A stretch of 9,346 nucleotides of DNA, from contig QCAD01000029.1 of the NCBI GenBank assembly GCA_003282055.1, positions 1 to 9,346 of the forward strand, written 5' to 3'. The number at the start of each line of letters is the position of its first letter. Position 1 is the stretch's first letter. The notes under the pieces are model-generated. The model was not told the origin of the DNA. It worked only from the letters and a program-made list of their open reading frames with translations, and did not search any database. This document shows, piece after piece, positions 1-6,532 of this stretch. The stretch is from Pelagibacteraceae bacterium AG-339-N18. Its GTDB lineage: Bacteria > Pseudomonadota > Alphaproteobacteria > Pelagibacterales > Pelagibacteraceae. The translations under genes were made by a program, and so were the position numbers.

Positions 1-473
1 TAGATTTTTTAAGGGTCTTGCCAGGAGTAAAGATTAAAATTGAGATACCAGTTAATTTTATTAATCATGATAAATCCCCAGGATTAAAAAAAGGTGGTGT
101 GCTAAATATTGTTCGTAGAAAAGTTGAATTAAAATGTCCTAGTGAAAAAATTCCAGAAAATTTGGTACTAGATCTAGATGGTATTGACATAGGAGAAAGT
201 TTTAAAATTTCGTCAGTAAAATTAGATCCTGAAGTTATACCAACAATTCAAGGAAGAGATTTTGTTATTGCAACACTTGCTGCACCTACAGTGATGAAGG
301 AACCTGAAAAACCAGTTGAGGCTGAGACAGCAGAAGGTGAAGAAGGAGCTGAAGGAAATGCTGCGGCGGCTGCAGATGGAGATAAAGCTACACCTGAGGC
401 GGCTAAAGGTGATAAAAAAGAAGGTGACGAAAAAAAACCAGCTGACAAGAAGCCCTCTGAAGAAAAAAAATAA
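1..473 (+). CDS. rplY: Ribosomal protein L25 (CTC/TL5 type), 5'-truncated by window edge
   Basis: C-terminal part of the 5S rRNA-binding protein of the large ribosomal subunit. The reading frame is open from base 3 to a TAA at 471-473 (156 codons visible); it reads DFLRVLPGVKIKIEIPVNF from the first full codon, so the real start lies upstream of the window and the TTG at 18 is an internal Leu codon, not a start. The visible part is the beta-rich C-terminal TL5/CTC domain (VKIKIEIPVNF, SPGLKKGGVLN, PENLVLDL). It is followed by a low-complexity Ala/Glu/Lys tail of about 60 residues (AEGEEGAEG, NAAAAADG, KKEGDEKKPADKK), as is common in alphaproteobacterial L25. The tail DNA is locally richer in GC than its surroundings and contains two runs of eight A (430-437, 463-470). 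It precedes pth by 32 bases, the widely conserved rplY-pth order. Family assignment is confident; the N-terminal 5S-binding domain is not seen. Confidence 0.93.
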   Translation, partial: DFLRVLPGVKIKIEIPVNFINHDKSPGLKKGGVLNIVRRKVELKCPSEKIPENLVLDLDGIDIGESFKISSVKLDPEVIPTIQGRDFVIATLAAPTVMKEPEKPVEAETAEGEEGAEGNAAAAADGDKATPEAAKGDKKEGDEKKPADKKPSEEKK

Positions 474-505
474 TTAACTGGAATTGAAAATTTAATCTTG
501 AATTT

Positions 506-1066
506 ATGCTATTACTTGTAGGTTTGGGCAACCCAACACCCGACAGTCAAAATAATCGACATAATGTTGGATTTAAAATTATCGACTCAATTAACAAAAA
601 ATTCAGTCTTTCAAAACAGAAACCAAAATTTAAGGGTCTTTTAACTACCGGCAACATTGGTAATAAAAAAGTGTATGCAATCAAACCACTTACTTTTATG
701 AATAATTCAGGAATTTGTATAAGAGAATTAATTGAATATTTTAAAATTGATGCGCAAGATGTGATAGTTTTTCATGACGACCTTGATATTGAATTTGGTA
801 AAATAAAAGCTAAATTCGGTGGATCAAGTGCTGGTCATAATGGAATTGCTTCAATTGATAAGTTTATAGGCAAAGACTATTCAAGAGTAAGGATTGGAAT
901 AGGAAAACCTAAAGGCAATATAGAAGTTGCGGACTATGTATTGCAAAATTTTGATGAAGATGAGTCGTTGGGTATAGAGAAGATCTCCAGTCATATTGCT
1001 GAAGAAATTTCATTTTTAGTTGATAAAAAACTAGATTTGTTTTCTAGCACAGTTAATAACAAATAA
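506..1066 (+). CDS. pth: Peptidyl-tRNA hydrolase
   Basis: Cytoplasmic enzyme that hydrolyses the ester bond of peptidyl-tRNA released by stalled ribosomes, recycling tRNA. The 186-residue length fits the family (E. coli 194). It begins MLLLVGLGNP, the usual first strand of the fold. Catalytic and binding positions by alignment from memory with E. coli: N9 (N10), H19 (H20, catalytic, in RHNVGF), N66 in TFMNNSG (N68), D91 in FHDDLD (D93), N112 in GHNGI (N114). The loop between GLGNP and RHN reads TPDSQNN and lacks the Gly and Tyr typical there. The ATG at 506 gives the family-typical N-terminus, although no clear Shine-Dalgarno sequence is present. The TAA stop overlaps the ychF ATG by one base (TAATG), implying translational coupling. 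Very likely functional because every catalytic residue is present. Confidence 0.96.
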   Translation: MLLLVGLGNPTPDSQNNRHNVGFKIIDSINKKFSLSKQKPKFKGLLTTGNIGNKKVYAIKPLTFMNNSGICIRELIEYFKIDAQDVIVFHDDLDIEFGKIKAKFGGSSAGHNGIASIDKFIGKDYSRVRIGIGKPKGNIEVADYVLQNFDEDESLGIEKISSHIAEEISFLVDKKLDLFSSTVNNK

Positions 1067-2139
1067 TGAGTTTTAAATGCGGAATTGTGGGCTTACCAAA
1101 CGTTGGTAAATCTACCCTCTTTAATGCTCTAACTAATTCTAATAAAGCACAGGCTGCAAATTTTCCTTTTTGTACTATAGATCCTAACATAGGCGTTGTT
1201 AGTGTTCCTGATAAGAGATTAGATAATTTAGGAAAAATTTCAAGTTCCAAAAAAATTATTCATACTACAATTTCTTTTGTTGATATCGCCGGTTTAGTCA
1301 AAGGAGCATCAAAAGGTGAAGGTTTAGGTAATAAATTTCTATCACATGTTAGAGAAGTCGATGCTATAATTCACATGATTAGATGTTTTGATTCTGATGA
1401 TATTCAAAATGTAAATCCCAATGTCGATCCAGTTAGAGATTTAGAAATTATTGAAACGGAAATAATGTTAGCAGATTTGGAGTCCATTCAAAAAAGATTA
1501 GAAAAAAATAATAAAAAAAATGTAGATGAAGATCAAATTAAAATTTTAAAAACTGCATTAGAATTAATTAATAATGATAAGGACCTTTTAAGTCTTAAAT
1601 CTCAATTTGATAAAAAACAGCTTAATTTAAGTGGACTATTATCTTTAAAACCTAAAATATTTGTTTGTAATGTAGATGAAAAGAGTATTCAAAACGGGAA
1701 CAATTATACTAAAGCATTTATCAATAAATTTGGATACGAAAATACTTTAACTATATCTGCTGATATTGAAAATCAAATAAATGAGCTAGAAGAAAATGAG
1801 AGAAAAAACTATATGGAAATGATTGGGTTAAAAGAGACAGGTTTAGATTTATTAATCCAGAAAGGTTATAAAATTTTAGAACTTGAAACATTTTTTACTT
1901 CAGGCCCAGAGGAAACACGGGCATGGACCATACAGAAAAACTGTGTCGCACCAAAAGCTGCAGGTGAAATTCATACTGATTTTGAAAAAGGCTTTATTAG
2001 AGCTGAAACAATCTCATATGATGATTTTATTGCTAATGATGGCTGGGTAAACTCCAGAACAAATGGTAAAATGAGACTAGAGGGTAAAGATTATATAGTT
2101 AAAGATGGTGATATTTTAAACTTCCGTTTTAACACGTGA
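1066..2139 (+). CDS. ychF: YchF/OLA1-family redox-responsive P-loop NTPase
   Basis: Translation-associated NTPase of the Obg-related HAS class, which binds ribosomes and in known members prefers ATP. 357 residues (E. coli 363). Walker A is GLPNVGKST (residues 9-17). The G3 region is [19 protein letters not shown] (73-91), with Leu where Ras-like GTPases have the catalytic Gln. The G4 motif is NVDE (202-205), the NxxE form that explains relaxed guanine specificity. A coiled-coil segment lies roughly between 125 and 185, and a C-terminal TGS domain begins near 273 ([12 protein letters not shown]) and ends [12 protein letters not shown]. It starts inside the pth stop codon (one-base overlap). 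Its last 24 bases overlap the end of petC on the opposite strand. Since the LNFRFN ending is characteristic of the family, the overlap is not a read-through artefact. Confidence 0.97.
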   Translation: MSFKCGIVGLPNVGKSTLFNALTNSNKAQAANFPFCTIDPNIGVVSVPDKRLDNLGKISSSKKIIHTTISFVDIAGLVKGASKGEGLGNKFLSHVREVDAIIHMIRCFDSDDIQNVNPNVDPVRDLEIIETEIMLADLESIQKRLEKNNKKNVDEDQIKILKTALELINNDKDLLSLKSQFDKKQLNLSGLLSLKPKIFVCNVDEKSIQNGNNYTKAFINKFGYENTLTISADIENQINELEENERKNYMEMIGLKETGLDLLIQKGYKILELETFFTSGPEETRAWTIQKNCVAPKAAGEIHTDFEKGFIRAETISYDDFIANDGWVNSRTNGKMRLEGKDYIVKDGDILNFRFNT

Positions 2140-2895
2140 CCAAATTCTTTTCATGCTAAAATAAACTAAAGTAGTCAAAATGACTAAATATACAATTGCT
2201 TTAAAACCCATTCTATGGCGAGTCTCAAGATGAGGCTCTGCGGTCCACATTAAGAATGTAGATACATCTTTTGCCATTTGTTCAACACTAGCGTTAGTAC
2301 CGTCAGAATATTCTACTAAGCCATCAGAAAGCTGATTAGACATTTTTATTTTATTTCCATACATATACTTGTTGTAATAAACACCATCGTCTAAACTTAC
2401 CCCAACTGGTGGATCTTCATATCCTTGAAGAAGTGAGTAAATATAATCAACTCCACCACCTCTAGCTTTCACTAAAACAGTCATATCAGGAGGATAAGCC
2501 CCACCATTAGCAGCTTGAGCGGCTTTTTCATTTTCATATGGCATAACTAGTTTATCCGACAGCCTTCCTGGTCTCATAAACATTTCACCATCCGCGTTTG
2601 GTCCATCTTTTACTTCAAACGATGCTGCAATGGCTTTTGCTTGTTCTAATGAAAATTCAGGTCCACCTTTCTCAACTAAATTTCTGTAGCTTAAATATTT
2701 CATTGAGTGACAAGAAGAGCATACCTCTTGATACACTTGGTATCCTCTTTGAAGCGCACCTCGATCAAATTTACCAAATGGACCTTTAAAACTCCAATCA
2801 GTTTTTAGATACTCCACCTTTTCAGCAGCGATAGAGCCAAATTGAAATGCAATAAATGAAATTATTAAGAATAATATTCTAAAAAATTTTTTCAC
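2116..2895 (-). CDS. petC: Cytochrome c1 of the ubiquinol-cytochrome c reductase
   Basis: Haem c-bearing subunit of the bc1 complex, passing electrons from the Rieske protein to soluble cytochrome c in the periplasm. 259 residues. Sec signal peptide 1-24 (MKKFF, hydrophobic core, cleavage probably after SIAA). The haem-binding CSSCH is at 59-63 and the likely axial Met is M185 in YMYGNKIKM. The [12 protein letters not shown] block and [15 protein letters not shown] lead into the single C-terminal membrane anchor (about 231-249), followed by a basic stop-transfer KRIWSRVK. It starts at a GTG whose GTGA overlaps the petB stop by four bases; an AAGGA lies 12 bases upstream, longer than ideal spacing, so coupling to petB translation is probable. 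The C-terminus is encoded antisense to the last codons of ychF. Complete haem motif and anchor indicate a functional protein. Confidence 0.97.
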   Translation of the reverse strand: MKKFFRILFLIISFIAFQFGSIAAEKVEYLKTDWSFKGPFGKFDRGALQRGYQVYQEVCSSCHSMKYLSYRNLVEKGGPEFSLEQAKAIAASFEVKDGPNADGEMFMRPGRLSDKLVMPYENEKAAQAANGGAYPPDMTVLVKARGGGVDYIYSLLQGYEDPPVGVSLDDGVYYNKYMYGNKIKMSNQLSDGLVEYSDGTNASVEQMAKDVSTFLMWTAEPHLETRHRMGFKAIVYLVILTTLVYFSMKRIWSRVKTEV

Positions 2896-4154
2896 CCTTT
2901 AAAACTGTCCTTATTTTTTACCGTAGCAAGATTTGGGGATCCACCTAATATAGGCTCCGTGATGCTTAAAGGAACAGGTGTGGTCCTTTCCTTAAAGCCT
3001 AAAATTGGGAGTACCACTAAAAAGTGTAAAAAATAGTATGCAGTTGCTATTCGTGCAATCAGTAGATAAAGACCCTCCGCAGGCATGGCTCCAACATATC
3101 CTAAAATTAAAACATCAGCTACTAAGATCCAATAAAACTGTTTATACAATGGCCTAAAGACCGCAGATCTAATTTTTGATGTATCCAACCAGGGCAATGC
3201 AGCTAATATCAAAATAGCTGACAACATCGCAATAACTCCTAAAAGTTTATCTGGAACTGATCTTAAGATTGCATAAAAAGGTAACAAATACCATTCTGGA
3301 ACTATATGTGCTGGTGTTACAAGAGGATTTGCTTCAATGTAGTTATCAGCATGACCTAAAATGTTTGGTGTATAAAAAACAAAAAAAGCAAAAACAATCA
3401 TGAACATTAATAATGCAAAACCATCCTTAATTACTATGTAAGGATGAAATGGCACTGTATCTTTTGATGGTTTTTTAATATCGATTCCAATTGGATTATT
3501 ATTTCCAGGCACATGAAGAGCCCAAATGTGTAGAACAACTAAACCTAAAATTAAAAATGGTATTAGGTAGTGTAGGGTAAAAAATCTTGTTAAAGTTGGA
3601 TTATCTACTGAATATCCTCCCCATAACCATGTTACTATTCCTTCACCCACAAAAGGAATTGCGCTAAATAAATTAGTAATGACTGTTGCGCCCCAAAAAC
3701 TCATTTGGCCCCATGGAAGAACATAACCTAAAAAGGCAGCTGCCATCATAAGAAGATAAATGATTATACCAATTATCCAAATAATTTCTCTTGGAGATTT
3801 ATAAGATCCATAAAATAAAGATCTAAAAATATGAATATAAACTGCTAAAAAAAACATTGAAGCTCCATTAGCGTGTATATATCGAATTAACCATCCATAA
3901 TTTACATCCCTCATGATATGCTCAACACTTCCAAACGCCATATCAGCATGAGCAATGTAATGCATTGCTAGAACTAATCCTGTTACTATTTGAGTAATTA
4001 AACAAAAAGTAAGAATTCCACCAAACGTCCACCAATAATTTAAATTTTTTGGTGTTGGATAATCGGTTAAATGGTTTGCTAATGTTAGAAGTGGTAATCT
4101 ATCGTTAAACCATTTTCCAGCTTTTGATTTTGGTACGTATTCGTGTTCACTCAT
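2892..4154 (-). CDS. petB: Cytochrome b of the ubiquinol-cytochrome c reductase
   Basis: Core integral membrane subunit of the bc1 complex, containing the quinol oxidation (Qo) and quinone reduction (Qi) sites. 420 residues, a full-length b subunit rather than the split b6/IV form. The four haem ligands are visible as two pairs, each 14 residues apart: H94 and H108 on helix B ([19 protein letters not shown]), and H195 and H209 on helix D ([18 protein letters not shown]). The Qo-site PEWY motif is at 286-289, followed by [14 protein letters not shown]. Eight membrane spans can be read: about 43-64, 93-114, 125-147, 190-212, 243-262, 303-320, 340-358 and 363-388. Start ATG at 4154 is five bases after the petA stop, and the stop overlaps the petC GTG by four bases. 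Nothing in the sequence looks degraded. Confidence 0.98.
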   Translation of the reverse strand: MSEHEYVPKSKAGKWFNDRLPLLTLANHLTDYPTPKNLNYWWTFGGILTFCLITQIVTGLVLAMHYIAHADMAFGSVEHIMRDVNYGWLIRYIHANGASMFFLAVYIHIFRSLFYGSYKSPREIIWIIGIIIYLLMMAAAFLGYVLPWGQMSFWGATVITNLFSAIPFVGEGIVTWLWGGYSVDNPTLTRFFTLHYLIPFLILGLVVLHIWALHVPGNNNPIGIDIKKPSKDTVPFHPYIVIKDGFALLMFMIVFAFFVFYTPNILGHADNYIEANPLVTPAHIVPEWYLLPFYAILRSVPDKLLGVIAMLSAILILAALPWLDTSKIRSAVFRPLYKQFYWILVADVLILGYVGAMPAEGLYLLIARIATAYYFLHFLVVLPILGFKERTTPVPLSITEPILGGSPNLATVKNKDSFKG

Positions 4155-4159
4155 AAAAA

Positions 4160-4669
4160 TTATCCAATCTTAATTGTGTTAGCATCAACAAATTTATACT
4201 CTGGTATCTCCATGTTTGTAGGAGCAGGACCTTTTCTAATTCTTCCTGAAATATCATAATGAGAGCCATGACATGGGCAGAACCAACCGTTGTAATCACC
4301 TTTTTGATCCAAAGGTACACATCCTAAATGAGTGCATACTCCAAGCATTACCAACCACTCAGGATTTTTCGCTCGGTCTTCATCTTTTTCAGGATGTTTC
4401 AACTCATCTACATCGACAGATTTTGCCTCAGCTATTTCCTCTTGCGTTCGTCTTCGAATAAACACTGGTTTACCTCTCCACAATACTGTTATAGTTTTTC
4501 CAGGATCTACTGAACTTACATCAACCTCAGTGCTTGCCAATGCTTTTACTGACGCGTCTGGGTTCATTTGATCTATCATTGGCCAAATTACTGCACAAGC
4601 TCCAACAGCACCAACAGCATAAGTGGCTGTAAATAAAAAATCTCTTCTATTAGTTTTTTTTTCTGACAT
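4160..4669 (-). CDS. petA: Rieske iron-sulfur protein of the ubiquinol-cytochrome c reductase
   Basis: 2Fe-2S subunit that takes the first electron from ubiquinol at the Qo site and shuttles it to cytochrome c1. 169 residues. An N-terminal twin-arginine signal/anchor is present (TNRRDFLF, arginines at 8-9) with the membrane segment about 12-31, so the folded cluster domain is exported by Tat. Cluster ligands are C112 and H114 in CTHLGC and C131 and H134 in CPCHGSH, with C117-C133 as the expected disulfide. The charged segment between IRRR (71-74) and [13 protein letters not shown] is typical of alphaproteobacterial Rieske proteins. First gene of petABC. Codons 3-5 form a run of nine A (4654-4662 on the plus strand). 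No strong Shine-Dalgarno sequence is seen. Complete and confidently assigned. Confidence 0.97.
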   Translation of the reverse strand: MSEKKTNRRDFLFTATYAVGAVGACAVIWPMIDQMNPDASVKALASTEVDVSSVDPGKTITVLWRGKPVFIRRRTQEEIAEAKSVDVDELKHPEKDEDRAKNPEWLVMLGVCTHLGCVPLDQKGDYNGWFCPCHGSHYDISGRIRKGPAPTNMEIPEYKFVDANTIKIG

Positions 4670-4752
4670 TTAAATTATTGTGCTAAAATCAATCATTAAT
4701 ACTTAATATATGGTTTCATATAATATAAAATACTAAATTTACTACTGTTAGA
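4670..4752. promoter_or_regulatory. Divergent promoter region between petABC and trmL-hemF-greA
   Basis: This 83-base AT-rich segment is the largest non-coding gap in the window and is the only place from which both divergent operons can be transcribed locally. It contains a good TATAAT toward trmL (separate entry). Toward petA, TATATT (plus-strand 4705-4710) and TATTAT (4720-4725) are possible -10 elements, but neither has a recognisable -35 at normal spacing. No clear operator dyad or known regulator box is visible by eye. Confidence 0.6.
4696..4724 (+). promoter_or_regulatory. Putative sigma-70-type promoter for trmL-hemF-greA
   Basis: A perfect TATAAT at 4719-4724 is preceded at exactly 17 bases by TTAATA (4696-4701), which matches four of six bases of the TTGACA consensus. 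Initiation would fall near 4731, giving a leader of about 22 bases before the trmL ATG. In DNA this AT-rich a TATAAT can arise by chance; the position and spacing raise its credibility, but no mapped start supports it. Confidence 0.45.
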
Positions 4753-5226
4753 ATGACACAGAATTCAATGAGTGATGGGCCAAAAATTGCGTTATTTGAG
4801 CCAGATATTCCTCAAAATACTGCCGCTATCATGAGAACCTGTGCCTGTTTAGGGGCGAAATTGGAAATAATAGAACCTTGTGGATTTTTATTAAATGATA
4901 AAAGGTTTAAAAGGGTTGTAATGGACTATATGGATGAAAAAAAAATTAGGTATTATGAAAATTCAGATCAATTTTTTGATGAAAAAAAGAGTCAAAGAAT
5001 TATACTCATGACTACAAAAGCCTCTAGTTCATACACAAAATTCAAATTTAAAAAAAACGATACAATTTTATTTGGAAGAGAAAGCGCAGGAGTACCTCAA
5101 TATGTCCACAAAATGATAAACAATAGATTAAAGATTCCAATGAAAAATAATAAGCGCTCTCTAAACATCTCTTCTTCTGTTGCCATAATACTGGCCGAGT
5201 GCTTAAAACAAAACAAATTGATTTAA
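4753..5226 (+). CDS. trmL: tRNA (cytidine/uridine(34)-2'-O)-methyltransferase, SPOUT family
   Basis: S-adenosylmethionine-dependent enzyme of the SPOUT (alpha/beta-knot) class. Family members methylate the ribose of wobble base 34 in tRNA-Leu isoacceptors. 157 residues, the same length as E. coli TrmL. Motifs: KIALFEPDIPQNTAAIMRTC (11-30), the family N-terminal signature with the conserved Asn-Thr and Arg; FGRESAGVP (107-115), the motif-2 loop; IPM followed by RSLNISSSVAIILAE (128-149), the motif-3 knot binding cofactor. The ATG at 4753 is used here, but the in-frame ATG at 4768 (MSDGPKIALF) would put the first strand nearer the usual family N-terminus, and neither has a clear ribosome binding site. 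It is first in a plus-strand run and its TAA abuts the hemF ATG with no gap. The substrate is inferred from the family. Confidence 0.9.
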   Translation: MTQNSMSDGPKIALFEPDIPQNTAAIMRTCACLGAKLEIIEPCGFLLNDKRFKRVVMDYMDEKKIRYYENSDQFFDEKKSQRIILMTTKASSSYTKFKFKKNDTILFGRESAGVPQYVHKMINNRLKIPMKNNKRSLNISSSVAIILAECLKQNKLI

Positions 5227-6054
5227 ATGGATTTAGAAATAAAACAAAAATTAACAAGTAATTGGTTCAAATCATTGCAGGAGATGTTTTGCAAAAACAT
5301 CAGTGATTTTGAAAAAAACAAGATTAGTTTTAAGTCGACCACATGGAGGAAAAATTTAAAAAAAGATGAAGGTGGTGGTGAATACAGAATTTTAAAGAAT
5401 GGAAAAATTTTTGACAAAGTGGGTGTTAATTTTTCGAAAGTTTACGGAAAATTTCCTAAAGAGTTTCAAAAAAATATACCTGGTGCTAAAAAAGACCCAA
5501 GATTCTGGGCATCAGGAATATCTGTTGTTATGCATTTGAAAAACCCTCTAATTCCTGCAATGCATTTTAACACTAGATATATTTGTACCACTTTTGATTG
5601 GTTTGGTGGGGGTATTGATATCACACCATCTAAAAAAGATAATAAAGAAAGAGATGAATTTCATAAAATACTTAGAGATATGTGTAATCGACATGACAAA
5701 AAATATTATAAAAAATATAAAAAGTGGTGTGATGAATATTTTTATTTGCCTCATAGAAAAGAACCGCGTGGAATAGGTGGTATTTTTTTTGATTATAAAA
5801 AAGATAATTTCGAAAAAAATTTTAAATTTGTCAGAGATGTTGGCGTGACATTTGGGTCTATTTTTCAAAAAATCATAAGTAAGAAGATTAAAAAAAAATG
5901 GACTTCTCAAGATAAAGAAAATCAATATATTAAAAGAGGAAGATATGCAGAATTCAACTTGCTGTACGATAGGGGTACAAAATTTGGATTACAAACGGAC
6001 GGTAATGTTGAAGGTATATTAATGTCATTACCTCCTTATGCAAAATGGAAATAA
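5227..6054 (+). CDS. hemF: Oxygen-dependent coproporphyrinogen III oxidase, short C-terminus
   Basis: Converts coproporphyrinogen III to protoporphyrinogen IX by O2-dependent decarboxylation of two propionates, a late step of haem synthesis. Family signatures in order: GGGEYRILKNGKIF (49-62), VGVNFSKVYG (65-74), FWASGISVVMH (93-103), IPAMHFNTRY (109-118), WFGGGIDITPS (125-135), YFYLPHRKEPRGIGGIFFD (171-189), GRYAEFNLLYDRGTKFGLQT (238-257) and ILMSLPPYAKWK (264-275). The four conserved histidines of the E. coli enzyme align to H103, H113, H146 and H176. At 275 residues it ends right after the SLPP block, whereas E. coli (299) has roughly 25 more residues (a conserved tail after PPLVRW). The missing tail is not in another frame downstream, because greA begins one base after the stop. 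The ATG directly follows the trmL stop, so translation is probably coupled. Confidence 0.95.
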   Translation: MDLEIKQKLTSNWFKSLQEMFCKNISDFEKNKISFKSTTWRKNLKKDEGGGEYRILKNGKIFDKVGVNFSKVYGKFPKEFQKNIPGAKKDPRFWASGISVVMHLKNPLIPAMHFNTRYICTTFDWFGGGIDITPSKKDNKERDEFHKILRDMCNRHDKKYYKKYKKWCDEYFYLPHRKEPRGIGGIFFDYKKDNFEKNFKFVRDVGVTFGSIFQKIISKKIKKKWTSQDKENQYIKRGRYAEFNLLYDRGTKFGLQTDGNVEGILMSLPPYAKWK

Positions 6055-6055
6055 A

Positions 6056-6532
6056 ATGGATAAAGAACCAATCACCTTTAATGGATTAAATAAATTAAAA
6101 GAAGAATTAATTTTTCTTAAAGAAAAAAAAAGACCTGAAATAGTTACAGCAATTGCTGAAGCAAGGTCTCACGGAGATTTAAAAGAAAATGCTGAGTACC
6201 ACGCTGCAAAAGAGGAGCAGTCTCACAATGAAGGAAGAATAGCTGAAATAAATGATATTATAGCAAGAGCAAATGTAATTGATGTTACTAAAATAAATAA
6301 TGATGGCAAAGTAATTTTTGGTGCCACCGTTTTTCTAGAAAATTTAGATACTGGTGAAAAGATAGATTATAAAATAGTTGGAAAAGATGAGGCAGACTTA
6401 AAAAAAAAATTGTTATTTTTTCAATCACCAATAGGCAAAGGTCTTATTGGGAAAAAAAAAAATGATTTTGTGGAAATAAACACGCCTGCTGGAGTAAAAC
6501 ACTTTGAAATAAAAGACGTCAAATATCTTTAA
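6056..6532 (+). CDS. greA: Transcription elongation factor GreA
   Basis: Binds the secondary channel of RNA polymerase and stimulates cleavage of backtracked transcripts, restarting arrested elongation. Starting at 6056 gives 158 residues (MDKEPITFNGLNKLKEEL), the same length as E. coli GreA, and puts the catalytic tip acids at D41 and E44 in GDLKENAEYHAA, the same numbers as in E. coli. An ATG 18 bases upstream at 6038 lies inside hemF and would add six unneeded residues, so it was not chosen. The N-terminal antiparallel coiled coil spans about 10-76; the C-terminal FKBP-like domain includes SPIGKGLIGKKKNDFVEI. The gap to hemF is one base. Two Lys-coding A runs (10 and 11 bases) lie in the C-terminal domain. 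The stop overlaps the cca stop on the other strand. Confidence 0.96.
   Translation: MDKEPITFNGLNKLKEELIFLKEKKRPEIVTAIAEARSHGDLKENAEYHAAKEEQSHNEGRIAEINDIIARANVIDVTKINNDGKVIFGATVFLENLDTGEKIDYKIVGKDEADLKKKLLFFQSPIGKGLIGKKKNDFVEINTPAGVKHFEIKDVKYL
6400..6462 (+). repeat. Paired long poly(A) tracts within greA
   Basis: A10 at 6400-6409 (reading LKKKL) and A11 at 6452-6462 (reading GKKKN) lie 42 bases apart in one coding frame. They are the longest single-base runs I found in the window; others are eight or nine (for example A9 at 5890-5898 in hemF, and T9 at 4654-4662, 6841-6849 and 7553-7561). All the lysines are AAA. Such tracts are known sites for polymerase slippage; whether it occurs here is unknown. 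Confidence 0.85.

Noticed and set aside
18..20. TTG as the start of a separate small gene
   Set aside because: The same frame is open to the left edge and reads as L25 sequence, so this is an internal Leu codon.
248..448. 66-codon minus-strand open frame opposite rplY
   Set aside because: It mirrors the low-complexity L25 tail (Ala/Ser/Pro repeats) and has no family features, so it is a shadow frame.
2172..2186. Perfect inverted repeat TAGTCA-AAA-TGACTA as a terminator for ychF
   Set aside because: It lies inside petC coding sequence, the stem is AT-rich with only six pairs, and no T tract follows on the ychF strand.
5548..5925. 125-codon minus-strand open frame opposite hemF
   Set aside because: Phe/Ile-rich sequence produced by reading AAA/AAT-rich codons in reverse. 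hemF is clearly the real gene here.
6038..6058. Upstream ATG as the greA start
   Set aside because: It lies inside hemF and adds six residues. Starting at 6056 gives the family length and places D41/E44 exactly.
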